64,000 nucleotides of DNA from SIG607 sp045601805 (GTDB taxonomy: Bacteria; Bacillota; Clostridia; Oscillospirales; Acutalibacteraceae): NCBI GenBank assembly GCA_045601805.1, contig JAZSAJ010000052.1, positions 1 through 64,000 on the forward strand. Direction: 5' to 3'. Within the stretch, counting starts at the first letter, position 1. Each line of letters begins with the position of its first letter. Below the pieces are notes generated by a model. The model saw only the letters and a list, made by a program, of their open reading frames with translations, did no database searches and was not told the origin of the DNA. Of the stretch, positions 32,809 to 41,997 are shown one piece after another. Both the position numbers and the translations under genes were made by a program.

Positions 32809-33147
32809 ATGGAAGCTAGGGCAATACTCAAATACGCCCGAATTTCACCCCGTAAGGTGAAAATCGTTATGGATTTAATTCGTAACCAGGACGCCGATAA
32901 AGCTATGGCTATTCTCAAATTTACGCCTAAGGCCGCTTGTGAATATCTTGAAAAGCTTTTGGCATCTGCAATTGCGAATGCTCAAAACAATCATAATATG
33001 GATGTTTCTAAACTTTATGTTGCTGAATGTTTTGTATGTCCCGGTCCTACACTTAAAAGGATTCGTCCTAAAGACCACGGCCGTGCACACAGAATTTTAA
33101 AGAGAACATCTCATATGACAATCGTTCTTAAAGAACGCGAAGATTAA
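32809..33147 (+). CDS. rplV: Ribosomal protein L22
   Basis: The 112-residue L22 (ISPRKVKIVMDLIRNQDADK; RIRPKDHGRAHRILKRTSH) has the beta hairpin that lines the exit tunnel, a site where macrolide-resistance mutations occur in other species. Nothing unusual seen. Confidence 0.98.
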   Translation: MEARAILKYARISPRKVKIVMDLIRNQDADKAMAILKFTPKAACEYLEKLLASAIANAQNNHNMDVSKLYVAECFVCPGPTLKRIRPKDHGRAHRILKRTSHMTIVLKERED

Positions 33148-33162
33148 GAAGGAGGTTAGATT

Positions 33163-33831
33163 ATGGGCCAGAAAGTTAATCCACACGGTATCCGTGTCGG
33201 CGTTATTAAAAACTGGGATTCCCGTTGGTTTGCCAAGGATAATGTCTTCGGAGATACTTTGGTTGAGGACTATAACCTCCGTAAGTACTTGAAAAAGACA
33301 CTTTACTCGGCAGGCATACCGAAAATTGAAATTGAACGTACCGCTTCTAAGGTTCGCATTAGCATTCACTGTGCAAAACCCGGTATGGTAATTGGTCGCA
33401 ACGGCGCAGAAATTGAAAAAATTCGCGCAGCTTGTGAAAAAATGATTGGTAAAGCTTGCAATGTAAACATTGTTGAAGTAAAGAATCCCGATATGGACGC
33501 CGTATTAGTTGCAGAAAACATTGCTGCACAACTTGAAAAACGTGTATCATTCCGTCGTGCTATGAAAATGGCAATCGGCCGTGCTATGCGTTTAGGCGCA
33601 AAAGGTATTAAAGTTACCGTTTCCGGCCGTTTGGGCGGAAGAGAAATTGCAGGCAGCGAAACTTATCACGAGGGTACAATCCCGCTTCAGACATTGCGTG
33701 CTGATATTGATTACGGTTTTGCAGAAGCCGCAACAACCTACGGCCGTTTGGGCGTAAAGGTTTGGATTTACAAAGGCGAAATTCTTCACGATGCTAAGAA
33801 GAATAAAGCTAAGGAAGGAGGAGCCCGCTAA
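33163..33831 (+). CDS. rpsC: Ribosomal protein S3
   Basis: The 222-residue S3 begins MGQKVNPHGIRVGVIKNWDS, has a KH domain (GMVIGRNGAEIEKIR) and the C-terminal GRLGGREIAGSETYHEGTIP. It forms part of the mRNA entry helicase. Its stop overlaps the rplP start. Confidence 0.98.
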   Translation: MGQKVNPHGIRVGVIKNWDSRWFAKDNVFGDTLVEDYNLRKYLKKTLYSAGIPKIEIERTASKVRISIHCAKPGMVIGRNGAEIEKIRAACEKMIGKACNVNIVEVKNPDMDAVLVAENIAAQLEKRVSFRRAMKMAIGRAMRLGAKGIKVTVSGRLGGREIAGSETYHEGTIPLQTLRADIDYGFAEAATTYGRLGVKVWIYKGEILHDAKKNKAKEGGAR

Positions 33832-34256
33832 TGTTATTACCTAAACGCGTAAAATACCGTAGGGTGCACCGTGGTCGTTTGACCGGTAAAGCATCCAGAG
33901 GTACAACAGTTACTCATGGTGATTTTGGCCTTATGGCTACTGAACCGGCGTGGATTACCTCTAACCAAATAGAAGCTGCCCGTGTTGCTATGACTCGTTA
34001 TATTAAACGTGGCGGTAAAGTTTGGATTAAAATTTTCCCCGATAAGCCAATAACCGCAAAACCGGCAGAAACCCGAATGGGTTCCGGTAAAGGTTCTCCG
34101 GAATATTGGGTAGCAGTAGTTAAACCCGGCCGTGTAATGTTTGAAATCGGCGGCGTTAGCGAAGAACTTGCACAAGAGGCAATGCGTCTTGCAGCAAATA
34201 AACTTCCTATTAAATGCAAATTTGTAGTGAAGAGTGAAATGGGTGGTGAGCAGTAA
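33831..34256 (+). CDS. rplP: Ribosomal protein L16
   Basis: The 141-residue L16 starts MLLPKRVKYRRVHRGRLTGK and contains IFPDKPITAKPAETRMGSGK. It contacts the A-site tRNA elbow. Start and stop codons overlap those of rpsC and rpmC by one base each, so the three are coupled. Confidence 0.98.
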   Translation: MLLPKRVKYRRVHRGRLTGKASRGTTVTHGDFGLMATEPAWITSNQIEAARVAMTRYIKRGGKVWIKIFPDKPITAKPAETRMGSGKGSPEYWVAVVKPGRVMFEIGGVSEELAQEAMRLAANKLPIKCKFVVKSEMGGEQ

Positions 34257-34462
34257 TGAACGTAAAGGAAATCAGAGAAATGACATTACCTGAACTTAAC
34301 GAGCAACTCGGTAAGCTGAAAGAAGAATTATTCAATCTCCGTTTCCAGCTCGCCATTAATCAGCTCGACAACCCCATGCGTGTTGGCGAAGTTAAAAAGG
34401 ATATTGCGCGTGTTAAAACAATAATCCGCGAAAAAGAAATCCTTGACGGCGCTAATGCGTAA
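34256..34462 (+). CDS. rpmC: Ribosomal protein L29
   Basis: The 68-residue two-helix L29 (EIREMTLPELNEQLGKLKEE; PMRVGEVKKDIARVKTI) sits near the exit tunnel beside L23. Coupled to rplP. Confidence 0.97.
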   Translation: MNVKEIREMTLPELNEQLGKLKEELFNLRFQLAINQLDNPMRVGEVKKDIARVKTIIREKEILDGANA

Positions 34463-34482
34463 GGTAAGGGAGGTAAAGCATA

Positions 34483-34740
34483 ATGAGTGAAAGAAACCTT
34501 CGTAAAACAAGAGTGGGCAAGGTTGTTAGCAATAAAATGGATAAAACCGTTGTTGTTGCTATTGAAGACAATGTAAAGCACCCGCTTTATAAGAAGATTA
34601 TTAAGAACACAATTAAGCTGAAAGCCCACGATGAGAACAATACCTGTGGCATTGGCGACAGAGTTCTTATTATGGAAACAAGACCGCTCTCCAAAGATAA
34701 AAGATGGCGCGTGGTTGAAATTGTTGAAAAGGCATTGTAA
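34483..34740 (+). CDS. rpsQ: Ribosomal protein S17
   Basis: The 85-residue S17 has the OB fold signature RKTRVGKVVSNKMDKTVVV and GDRVLIMETRPLSKDKRWRV. Normal length and position. Confidence 0.98.
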   Translation: MSERNLRKTRVGKVVSNKMDKTVVVAIEDNVKHPLYKKIIKNTIKLKAHDENNTCGIGDRVLIMETRPLSKDKRWRVVEIVEKAL

Positions 34741-34760
34741 GCTGTAAGGAGGAAACCACT

Positions 34761-35129
34761 GTGATACAACAACAGAGTTACCTCAAGGTTGCCGACAACA
34801 CAGGTGCAAAAGAAATTATGTGCATCCGCGTGTTAGGCGGCTCCAGAAGGAGGTATGCCAACATTGGCGATGTTATCGTTGCTTCTGTAAAGAAAGCCAC
34901 CCCCGGTGGTACTGTTAAGAAGGGCGATGTAGTTAAGGCCGTAGTAGTTCGTTCTGCAAAAGGTCTTCGTCGCAATGACGGCACATACATCAGATTTGAC
35001 GAGAACGCAGCAGTTATTATTCGTGAGGATAAGAACCCCCGCGGTACTCGTATCTTTGGCCCCGTAGCCCGTGAACTTCGCGAGAAAGAATATACAAAAA
35101 TTCTTTCTCTTGCTCCGGAAGTACTTTAA
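34761..35129 (+). CDS. rplN: Ribosomal protein L14
   Basis: The 122-residue L14 begins MIQQQSYLKVADNTGAKEIM and contains the AVVVRSAKGLRRNDGTYIRF signature. It starts with GTG at 34761 after AAGGAGG, and opens the spc group of the superoperon. Confidence 0.97.
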   Translation: MIQQQSYLKVADNTGAKEIMCIRVLGGSRRRYANIGDVIVASVKKATPGGTVKKGDVVKAVVVRSAKGLRRNDGTYIRFDENAAVIIREDKNPRGTRIFGPVARELREKEYTKILSLAPEVL

Positions 35130-35145
35130 TAGGAGGATGAACACA

Positions 35146-35460
35146 ATGAAAATTAAAACTGGCGATACTGTAGTTCTCCTCACCGGAGATAAAGAATTCC
35201 GCGGCAAGTCCGGAAAGGTCCTCGCTGTAAGCCCGAAGGAAAACAAGGTTATTGTTGAAGGTCTTAACATTGTTAAAAAACATGTTAAACCCAAAAAAGC
35301 CGGCGACCCTTCTGGTATTATTGAGACCGAAAGCGCAATCTATGCTTCTAAAGTACAGGTTGTTTGCCCAAAATGTAATAAACCCACCAGAGTAGGCGTA
35401 AAAGTTTACGAAGATGGTAAAAAAGACCGCATGTGCAAAAAGTGCGGCGAAACCTTTTAA
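35146..35460 (+). CDS. rplX: Ribosomal protein L24 with zinc ribbon
   Basis: The 104-residue L24 has the KOW motif (KTGDTVVLLTGDKEFRGKSG) and a C-terminal pair of CxxC motifs (CPKCNKPTRVG, CKKCGETF) that probably bind zinc. ATG 35146 stands 10 nt after AGGAGG; an ATG at 35137 is too close to it. Confidence 0.97.
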   Translation: MKIKTGDTVVLLTGDKEFRGKSGKVLAVSPKENKVIVEGLNIVKKHVKPKKAGDPSGIIETESAIYASKVQVVCPKCNKPTRVGVKVYEDGKKDRMCKKCGETF

Positions 35461-35479
35461 GAGTTAGGAGGACATGACA

Positions 35480-36019
35480 ATGTCAACGCTAAGAGAAGAA
35501 TATAAAAATTCTGTTGCTCCTGCATTGATGAAAAAGTTTAACTATAAGAGCGTCATGCAAATTCCGAAGCTCGATAAGGTTATAATCAATGTAGGTTTAG
35601 GCGAAGCAAAAGACAATTCAAAAGTAATTGACGCTGTTATCGCCGACTTAAGCAAAATTACCGGTCAAAAAGGTATTCCTTGTCTTGCTAAGAAGTCTGT
35701 TGCAAACTTCAAATTGCGTCAAGGTATGCCCATCGGTGTAAAAGTCACCCTCCGTGGCGAGAGAATGTATGAATTCGTTGAAAGACTTTTCAATGCGGCT
35801 CTCCCCAGAGTGAGAGACTTCAGAGGCATAAACCCGAACTCGTTTGACGGCCGTGGTAACTATTCTATGGGCGTTAAAGAACAATTAATCTTCCCTGAAA
35901 TTGAATTTGATAAGATTGATAAAGTTCGCGGTATGGATATCAACTTTGTCACCACTGCCAACACAGACGAAGAAGCAAAAGAGTTGCTCGAACTTTTGGG
36001 CGCTCCCTTTGCAAGATAA
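35480..36019 (+). CDS. rplE: Ribosomal protein L5
   Basis: The 179-residue L5 binds 5S rRNA (VMQIPKLDKVIINVGLGEAK; RVRDFRGINPNSFDGRGNY). ATG 35480 is 8 nt after AGGAGG at 35466-35471; the ATG at 35474 is only 2 nt away and less likely. Confidence 0.97.
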   Translation: MSTLREEYKNSVAPALMKKFNYKSVMQIPKLDKVIINVGLGEAKDNSKVIDAVIADLSKITGQKGIPCLAKKSVANFKLRQGMPIGVKVTLRGERMYEFVERLFNAALPRVRDFRGINPNSFDGRGNYSMGVKEQLIFPEIEFDKIDKVRGMDINFVTTANTDEEAKELLELLGAPFAR

Positions 36020-36036
36020 GATAAGGAGAGAAAAAC

Positions 36037-36222
36037 ATGGCTAAAAAATCTATGAAAATAAAACAGGCCCGTCCTGCAAAATTTTCTACCAGAGCTTACA
36101 GCAGATGCAAAATCTGCGGCCGTCCTCATGCTTATCTTCGCAAATACGGCATTTGCCGTATCTGCTTCAGAGAACTTGCTTATAAAGGCGAGATTCCCGG
36201 CGTGACAAAGGCAAGCTGGTAA
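36037..36222 (+). CDS. rpsN: Ribosomal protein S14, zinc type
   Basis: The 61-residue S14 has two CxxC pairs, CKICGRPHAYLRKYGICRIC, so it is the zinc-containing form common in Firmicutes, as opposed to the longer zinc-free form. Confidence 0.98.
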   Translation: MAKKSMKIKQARPAKFSTRAYSRCKICGRPHAYLRKYGICRICFRELAYKGEIPGVTKASW

Positions 36223-36240
36223 GAAGAGGAGGTTGACGGC

Positions 36241-36639
36241 ATGCAAATTACCGATACAATTGCTGATATGCTTACAAGAATTCGTAATGCATCTTCGGCT
36301 AAACACGACTCGGTAGATGTACCTGCATCTAATGTTAAAAAAGCAATTGCTCAAATTTTACTTGATGAAGGTTACATCGCAAGCTTTCAGGTTAATGAAG
36401 ACGGAAAGCAGGGCATGATTCATATTGTATTGAAATACGGCCCGAAAAAAGCTCAGATTATTACCGGAATTCGCAGAGTTTCTAAACCCGGTCTGAGAAT
36501 TTATACAAATGTAGAGGATATGCCCAAAGTTATGAAGGGCTTGGGTATTGCTATCCTTTCCACCTCTAAGGGTATTATGACAGATAAGCAAGCACGCGCC
36601 AACAATGTAGGCGGCGAAGTTCTTGCTTATGTATGGTAA
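36241..36639 (+). CDS. rpsH: Ribosomal protein S8
   Basis: The 132-residue S8 (ITDTIADMLTRIRNASSAKH; STSKGIMTDKQARANNVGGE) binds 16S rRNA helix 21 and in other bacteria regulates the spc operon. Confidence 0.98.
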   Translation: MQITDTIADMLTRIRNASSAKHDSVDVPASNVKKAIAQILLDEGYIASFQVNEDGKQGMIHIVLKYGPKKAQIITGIRRVSKPGLRIYTNVEDMPKVMKGLGIAILSTSKGIMTDKQARANNVGGEVLAYVW

Positions 36640-36653
36640 GGAGGTGACCGTGA

Positions 36654-37202
36654 ATGTCTCGTATAGGAAAGAAACCGATAACCGTTCCTGCGGGTGTTGA
36701 AGTTAAGATTAACGGCAGTGAAGTTGTTGTTAAGGGCCCCAAAGGTGAACTTAAAAACACATTCCGCCCTGAAATCGGCATTGCACTCCAAGACGGTGAA
36801 ATTATCGTAACTCGTCCCAATGATGAACAAGCAAATCGTTCGTTCCACGGTCTTACCCGTACTCTCATCGCTAATATGGTTGAGGGTGTTACCAATGGCT
36901 TTACCAAAGAATTGGAAGTTAATGGTGTAGGTTACCGTGTTCAGAAACAGGGTAAAGACCTTGTAATGAACCTTGGTTTTTCTCATCAGGTAATTATGCC
37001 TGAAATTGAGGGAATCAATATTGAAGTTCCCGCGCCGAATAAAATTATTATTTCCGGCGCTGATAAGCAAATGGTAGGCCAGTTTGCAGCGGAAGTTCGT
37101 AAGAAACGTCCTCCCGAACCGTACAAAGGCAAGGGTATTAAGTACGCTAACGAACACATTCGCCGCAAAGAAGGTAAAGCCGCTAAGGGCGCAAAGAAAT
37201 AA
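36654..37202 (+). CDS. rplF: Ribosomal protein L6
   Basis: The 182-residue L6 begins MSRIGKKPITVPAGVEVKIN and ends with the conserved PEPYKGKGIKYANEHIRRKE. It lies near the factor-binding site. Preceded by GGAGGTG. Confidence 0.98.
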   Translation: MSRIGKKPITVPAGVEVKINGSEVVVKGPKGELKNTFRPEIGIALQDGEIIVTRPNDEQANRSFHGLTRTLIANMVEGVTNGFTKELEVNGVGYRVQKQGKDLVMNLGFSHQVIMPEIEGINIEVPAPNKIIISGADKQMVGQFAAEVRKKRPPEPYKGKGIKYANEHIRRKEGKAAKGAKK

Positions 37203-37223
37203 GAGTAAGGAGTGTAATTTAGA

Positions 37224-37583
37224 ATGGTTAGAAAACCTGATGCTAATAAGGCACGTCTTAAACGCCACCTCCGTGTGCGTTCTAAGATTAGCGGCACAGC
37301 AGAGTGCCCCCGTCTTGATGTTTTTCGCTCCAACAGCAATATTTACGCCCAGCTTATTGACGATGTAAAGGGTGTTACCCTTGCTGCTGCATCTACAACT
37401 GAAAAAGATTTTGAAGGTGCAAAAGGCAACAAGGAAGCAGCCCGCAAGGTTGGACAAATGATTGCAAAACGCGCTGTTGAAAAAGGTATTGAATGCTGCG
37501 TATTTGACCGCGGCGGCTATATCTATCACGGTCGCGTAATGGAGCTTGCCGAAGGTGCCCGCGAGGGCGGCCTCAAGTTCTAA
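37224..37583 (+). CDS. rplR: Ribosomal protein L18
   Basis: The 119-residue L18 (RLKRHLRVRSKISGTAECPR; GYIYHGRVMELAEGAREGGL) binds 5S rRNA with L5. Normal length. Confidence 0.98.
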   Translation: MVRKPDANKARLKRHLRVRSKISGTAECPRLDVFRSNSNIYAQLIDDVKGVTLAAASTTEKDFEGAKGNKEAARKVGQMIAKRAVEKGIECCVFDRGGYIYHGRVMELAEGAREGGLKF

Positions 37584-37601
37584 AAGAAGGAGGAAATACT
37601 T

Positions 37602-38105
37602 TTGGCTACTAATTATGATGCTCAAGGCGTAGAGTTACAGGAACGCGTAGTTGCAATAAACCGTGTTTCTAAAACTGTAAAAGGCGGTAGAATTATGAAA
37701 TTCTCCGCATTGGTTGTTGTCGGCGACGGCAACGGTTCCGTTGGCTTCGGCCTCGGTAAAGCAGGCGAAGTTCCCGATGCTATTCGCAAGGGAATTGAAG
37801 ATGCTAAGAAAAATATGATTAAGGTTGCACTTAAAGGCAGCACTATTCCTCACGAAGTAATTGGTGAGTTCGGTGCAGGCAGAGTTCTTCTTAAACCGGC
37901 TGCAACCGGTACCGGCGTTATTGCCGGCGGCCCGGTTCGTGCCGTATTAGAAGCAGTTGGTATTAAAGATATTCGTACCAAAGCTTTGCGCTCTAACAAT
38001 CCGTGCAATGTTGTAAGAGCCACAATTAAAGGTCTTGCTTCTTTACGCAGCGCAGAACAAGTTGCTGCAATTCGTGGCAAGTCTGTAAAAGAAATTGTCG
38101 GTTAA
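37602..38105 (+). CDS. rpsE: Ribosomal protein S5
   Basis: The 167-residue S5 (LQERVVAINRVSKTVKGGRI; FGAGRVLLKPAATGTGVIAG) acts in decoding fidelity. It starts at TTG 37602 after AGAAGGAGG; no ATG is available nearby. Confidence 0.97.
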   Translation: MATNYDAQGVELQERVVAINRVSKTVKGGRIMKFSALVVVGDGNGSVGFGLGKAGEVPDAIRKGIEDAKKNMIKVALKGSTIPHEVIGEFGAGRVLLKPAATGTGVIAGGPVRAVLEAVGIKDIRTKALRSNNPCNVVRATIKGLASLRSAEQVAAIRGKSVKEIVG

Positions 38106-38120
38106 GAAAGGAGCAGTAAA

Positions 38121-38312
38121 ATGGCACTTCAAGTTAAATTAATTAAAAGTACTATCGGCTCCAAAAAAGACCAAATCGCTACCGCAGAGGCACTTGGCCT
38201 TAAGAAAATCGGTGACATTTCGGTTCAGCCGGACAATGCTCAAACAAAGGGCAAAATCAACAAAATCAGCCACTTAGTAGAAGTGTGCGAAGTAAAAGCC
38301 AAAAAGAAATAA
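38121..38312 (+). CDS. rpmD: Ribosomal protein L30
   Basis: The 63-residue L30 (LQVKLIKSTIGSKKDQIATA) has the short bacterial form, with a lysine-rich C-terminus. Preceded by AAAGGAG. Confidence 0.97.
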   Translation: MALQVKLIKSTIGSKKDQIATAEALGLKKIGDISVQPDNAQTKGKINKISHLVEVCEVKAKKK

Positions 38313-38369
38313 TTGGTTTTAATTAAAACGGATTTTTAGATTCGCAATAAAATAAGGAGGTGCGAAATT

Positions 38370-38810
38370 ATGAAACTGCATGAATTATCTCCTGCTATCG
38401 GTTCTACAAAAGAAGCGAAGCGTATAGGCAGAGGTCACGGTTCAGGTAACGGCAAAACAGCTGGTAAAGGCCATAAAGGTCAAAAAGCTCGTGCAGGCCG
38501 TGGTTTTAGAGCCGGTTTTGAAGGTGGCCAAATGCCGTTGCAAAGACGTGTTCCAAAGCGTGGCTTTAACAACATTTTCGCTGAAGAGGTTGTTGCTGTA
38601 AATGTAGCAGCTTTAGAAGTATTTGAAGATGGAGCAGTTGTAGATATGGCTGCTTTGGCTGAAAAAGGTATTGTTAAGAAAACCGATGCCTCTTTAAAAG
38701 TTTTGGCTTGCGGTAAACTTACCAAAAAGCTTACTGTTAAAGCAAATGCTTTCTCGGCTGGTGCAACAGAGAAAATTAATGCTGCTGGCGGAAAGGCAGA
38801 GGTGATTTAA
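38370..38810 (+). CDS. rplO: Ribosomal protein L15
   Basis: The 146-residue L15 (MKLHELSPAIGSTKEAKRIG; GRGHGSGNGKTAGKGHKGQK) has the glycine- and basic-rich N-terminal extension that winds through 23S rRNA. It is followed after 2 bp by secY. Confidence 0.98.
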   Translation: MKLHELSPAIGSTKEAKRIGRGHGSGNGKTAGKGHKGQKARAGRGFRAGFEGGQMPLQRRVPKRGFNNIFAEEVVAVNVAALEVFEDGAVVDMAALAEKGIVKKTDASLKVLACGKLTKKLTVKANAFSAGATEKINAAGGKAEVI

Positions 38811-38812
38811 TA

Positions 38813-40081
38813 ATGTTAGAAACATTAAGACACGCCTGGGCCGTTAAGGATATTCGTAAAAAAATTCTTTTTACCGTTTTTATCCTTATAATTTTCCGTA
38901 TCGGCTCGGTAATACCTGTTCCGTTTATTAATGTAGCGGAATTAACTGCAGGTGCTACCAACGAATTTTTCAGTTACTTGTCAATTCTTACCGGTGGTGG
39001 ACTTGAATACGGTGCTATATTCGCTTTGTCGGTTGGTCCTTATATCAACGCTTCCATTATCATTCAGTTGTTGACAGTTGCTATTCCTGCCCTTGAACGC
39101 CTTTCTAAAGAAGGCGAAGAAGGCCAGAAAAAGTTGGCTCAAATTATGCGTTATGCCACCGTTGGTTTAGGTGCTTTACAAGGTTTTGCATACTTTATTT
39201 ACCTTAAATCTACGGGCTGTGTGAACAAAACGGGCGGTATGCTTTGGCTTGCCGGATTTGTAATTGTTCTTTGCCTTACAGCAGGTTCAACCTTGGTAAT
39301 GTGGTTGGGCGAACAAATTGATGCAAAGGGTATTGGTAACGGTATTTCCATGATACTTTTTGCAGGTATTATTTCAAGAGCTCCGCAGGCAGCTGTGGTT
39401 CTCTTCAATAACCTTAAAATCAACCCGGTTGCAGTTGTTGCAATAGTTGTAATCTTCCTTGTGATGATTGCTTTCATCGTTTGGATGACCAATGCAGAAC
39501 GCCGTATTCCCATTCAGTACGCAAAACGCGTTGTTGGTAACAAAATGTACGGCGGTCAAAACACCCATATTCCGATTAAGGTTAATATGGCTGGTGTTAT
39601 GCCTGTAATCTTCGCGAGCTCAATTCTTATGCTCCCGACAATGATTTTAGGTTTCATGGGTTCAGATGCTCATACCAAAACTTTTGGTAAATTCTTGGCA
39701 CTCTTTAGTACCCAAGGCGTATTTTACGCTGTAATCTATTTCTTCTTGATTATTGGCTTTGCATATTTCTATGCAACTATTCAGTTTAATCCGGTTGAAA
39801 TGGCAAACAACTTGCGTAAAAACGGCGGTAGCATTCCGGGCATTCGCCCCGGTAAACCCACATCTGATTTTATCAACAGAATTTTGTCAAGAATTACTTT
39901 AATGGGTGCTTTCTTCTTAAGTATAATTGCTATTTTGCCTATTGTTGTAGGTAAAATCGGCGCAATGAATATTTCTTTGGGCGGTACCTCAATTTTAATT
40001 CTTGTTGGTGTTGCACTTGACACCGTACAGAATTTGGAATCTCAAATGATGATGCGTCATTATAAGGGCTTCCTTGATTAA
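38813..40081 (+). CDS. secY: Protein translocase subunit SecY
   Basis: SecY is the channel of the Sec translocon. The 422-residue protein has about ten membrane spans and the signature segments FRIGSVIPVPFIN, YAKRVVGNKMYGGQNTHIPI and RKNGGSIPGIRPGKPT (the cytosolic loops that bind SecA and ribosomes). Gene position after rplO is standard. Confidence 0.98.
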   Translation: MLETLRHAWAVKDIRKKILFTVFILIIFRIGSVIPVPFINVAELTAGATNEFFSYLSILTGGGLEYGAIFALSVGPYINASIIIQLLTVAIPALERLSKEGEEGQKKLAQIMRYATVGLGALQGFAYFIYLKSTGCVNKTGGMLWLAGFVIVLCLTAGSTLVMWLGEQIDAKGIGNGISMILFAGIISRAPQAAVVLFNNLKINPVAVVAIVVIFLVMIAFIVWMTNAERRIPIQYAKRVVGNKMYGGQNTHIPIKVNMAGVMPVIFASSILMLPTMILGFMGSDAHTKTFGKFLALFSTQGVFYAVIYFFLIIGFAYFYATIQFNPVEMANNLRKNGGSIPGIRPGKPTSDFINRILSRITLMGAFFLSIIAILPIVVGKIGAMNISLGGTSILILVGVALDTVQNLESQMMMRHYKGFLD

Positions 40082-40099
40082 ATCAATAAGGAGAAATAA

Positions 40100-40738
40100 A
40101 TGAAACTAATTTTATTAGGTGCTCCGGGTGCCGGCAAAGGTACCCAAGCGGAATTTATCTCCGAAAAATATAACATTCCCACAATTTCTACCGGCAATAT
40201 AATTCGTGCCGCGCTTAAAAATCAAACCGAAATGGGTTTAGTGGCAAAGAAATATATTGAAGCCGGTGAACTTGTTCCCGATAATGTTGTAATTGGCATT
40301 ATTAAGGAACGCCTTGGCGAAGACGACTGCCAAAACGGTTTTATTCTTGACGGTTTTCCAAGAACAATACCCCAAGCCGAAGCGCTAGATAATATGGGCT
40401 TCTTAATTGATGTGGTACTTTCTTTGGAAGTGGCCGACAGTGAAATTGTAAACCGAATGTCGGGCAGGCGTGTTTGCATAGCTTGTGGGCAAAGCTATCA
40501 TGTGCAATATAAAAAACCGCAAAAAGACGGCGTGTGTGATGCTTGCGGCGCGGAACTTGTTATTCGTAACGACGATAAACCCGAAACGGTTTTAAACCGC
40601 TTAAATGTTTATCACGAACAAACCGAACCGCTTAAAGATTATTACAACAAAAAAGGTATTCTTGTTTCGGTAGACGGTAAGTCTTCTGTTGAAGATACCA
40701 CCGCCGCGGTTTTCACCGCTTTGGAGAGTGCAATATGA
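40100..40738 (+). CDS. adk: Adenylate kinase Adk with zinc lid
   Basis: Adk interconverts ATP+AMP and two ADP. The 212-residue long-form enzyme has the P-loop LLGAPGAGKGTQA, GFPRTIPQAEALD, and a LID with two CxxC pairs (CIACGQSYH...CDACGAEL), which bind structural zinc in Gram-positive enzymes. It overlaps map by 4 bp. Confidence 0.98.
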   Translation: MKLILLGAPGAGKGTQAEFISEKYNIPTISTGNIIRAALKNQTEMGLVAKKYIEAGELVPDNVVIGIIKERLGEDDCQNGFILDGFPRTIPQAEALDNMGFLIDVVLSLEVADSEIVNRMSGRRVCIACGQSYHVQYKKPQKDGVCDACGAELVIRNDDKPETVLNRLNVYHEQTEPLKDYYNKKGILVSVDGKSSVEDTTAAVFTALESAI

Positions 40739-41484
40739 TAGTTTTGAAAACCAGCCGAGAACTTTCTGTGATGAAAGAAGCTTGCAGAATTTCGGCAGGT
40801 GCTTTACAGTTGATAGGCAAGAGTATTGAGCCGGGTATAACCACGGCTGAACTTGATAAAATGGCTGAAAAGTATATAATCAGTCAGGGCGCAAAGCCAA
40901 ACTTCAAGGGCTTATACGGGTTTCCGGCTACAGCTTGCATATCTATAAATAACGAGGTTATTCACGGCATACCCTCTGCTTCCCGCAAAATCAAAGAAGG
41001 CGATATCGTCAGTGTTGATTTGGGCGCAGTATTTGAGGGCTATAACGGTGATAACGCCGCCACTTTCGCTGTTGGTACGGTAAGTGACACAGCGAAGCGG
41101 CTGATAGAAGCAACACGCGAAAGTCTTTATGAAGGCATTAAAGCGGCTGTTGCAGGCGGCAGAATCGGCGATATAGGGAACGCTGTTAGTTCCTATGTTG
41201 AAGCTAAAGGTTTCTCGGTGGTGCGTGAATTCGTGGGCCACGGGATAGGCGCCAAGCTGCATGAAGAACCTGAGGTCCCAAATTACGGAACAGCCGGAAA
41301 GGGAATTCGTTTAATGCCGGGTATGACCATTGCGATTGAACCAATGATAAACGCAGGTCTTTCTGGTGTTAAGACTTTATCTGATGGTTGGACAGTTGTC
41401 ACGCGTGACGGCTCTTTGTCCGCACATTTTGAGCACACCGTTTTAATTTCTTCAGACGGTCCGCAAATTATGACAATGCCATAA
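40735..41484 (+). CDS. map: Type I methionine aminopeptidase Map
   Basis: Map removes the N-terminal Met of new proteins. The 249-residue protein has the five metal ligands in DLGAVFEGYNGDNAATF (two Asp), GHGIGAKLHEEP (His), TIAIEPMI (Glu) and FEHTVLIS (Glu), plus the catalytic His in EVIHGIPS. Overlaps adk (ATGA) and is followed at once by a KOW gene. Confidence 0.98.
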   Translation: MIVLKTSRELSVMKEACRISAGALQLIGKSIEPGITTAELDKMAEKYIISQGAKPNFKGLYGFPATACISINNEVIHGIPSASRKIKEGDIVSVDLGAVFEGYNGDNAATFAVGTVSDTAKRLIEATRESLYEGIKAAVAGGRIGDIGNAVSSYVEAKGFSVVREFVGHGIGAKLHEEPEVPNYGTAGKGIRLMPGMTIAIEPMINAGLSGVKTLSDGWTVVTRDGSLSAHFEHTVLISSDGPQIMTMP

Positions 41485-41495
41485 TGGGTGACGGT

Positions 41496-41729
41496 ATGAA
41501 TAATTATAAAGTTGTGCTTTCAAAGGCAGGCAGAGATAAAGACAGTTTGCTTGTTATAATGGGTGAAGAAAACGGCTTTTACCTTCTTTGTGACGGTAAA
41601 GAACGGCCAATTGAACGCCCTAAAAAGAAAAATGTCAGACACATTGCCTTTACCAATTATTCACTAAATAGTGAAGATATACAGTCCAACAAATCATTAC
41701 GCAGTGCACTAAAACGCTGCAAACAATAA
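41496..41729 (+). CDS. KOW-domain RNA-binding protein (L14e-like)
   Basis: The 77-residue protein (VVLSKAGRDKDSLLVIMGEE; ERPKKKNVRHIAF) has a KOW-like beta-barrel resembling archaeal/eukaryal L14e. In Clostridia such a gene often stands between map and infA, as here. ATG 41496 follows GGGTGAC; ATG 41484, overlapping the map stop codon, is an alternative. Its role in the ribosome is not established. Confidence 0.85.
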   Translation: MNNYKVVLSKAGRDKDSLLVIMGEENGFYLLCDGKERPIERPKKKNVRHIAFTNYSLNSEDIQSNKSLRSALKRCKQ

Positions 41730-41747
41730 AAGGGAGGATTTCCGTTT

Positions 41748-41966
41748 ATGTCTAAAGAAGATGTAATAGAATTAGAAGGTACCGTAGTTGAGTCCATGCC
41801 TAATGCAATGTTTAAGGTTGAAATACAAGGCGGACACACAATTCTTGCTCATATTTCGGGTAAATTGCGTATGAATTTTATTCGTATTTTGCCGGGAGAT
41901 AAAGTAACAGTTGAAATGTCGCCGTACGATCTGTCAAAGGGTCGCATCACATGGCGTTCAAAATAA
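41748..41966 (+). CDS. infA: Translation initiation factor IF-1
   Basis: The 72-residue IF-1 is a single OB-fold protein that blocks the A site during initiation (EDVIELEGTVVESMPNAMFK; GDKVTVEMSPYDLSKGRITW). Preceded by GGGAGG. Confidence 0.98.
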   Translation: MSKEDVIELEGTVVESMPNAMFKVEIQGGHTILAHISGKLRMNFIRILPGDKVTVEMSPYDLSKGRITWRSK

Positions 41967-41997
41967 GACAGACAAAAATTTAGGGAGGGTAATCCAA

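Noticed and set aside
36627..37625. A 332-codon minus-strand frame opposite rplF and rplR
   Set aside because: It is antisense to two universally conserved ribosomal genes and has no start signal; long antisense frames result from codon bias.
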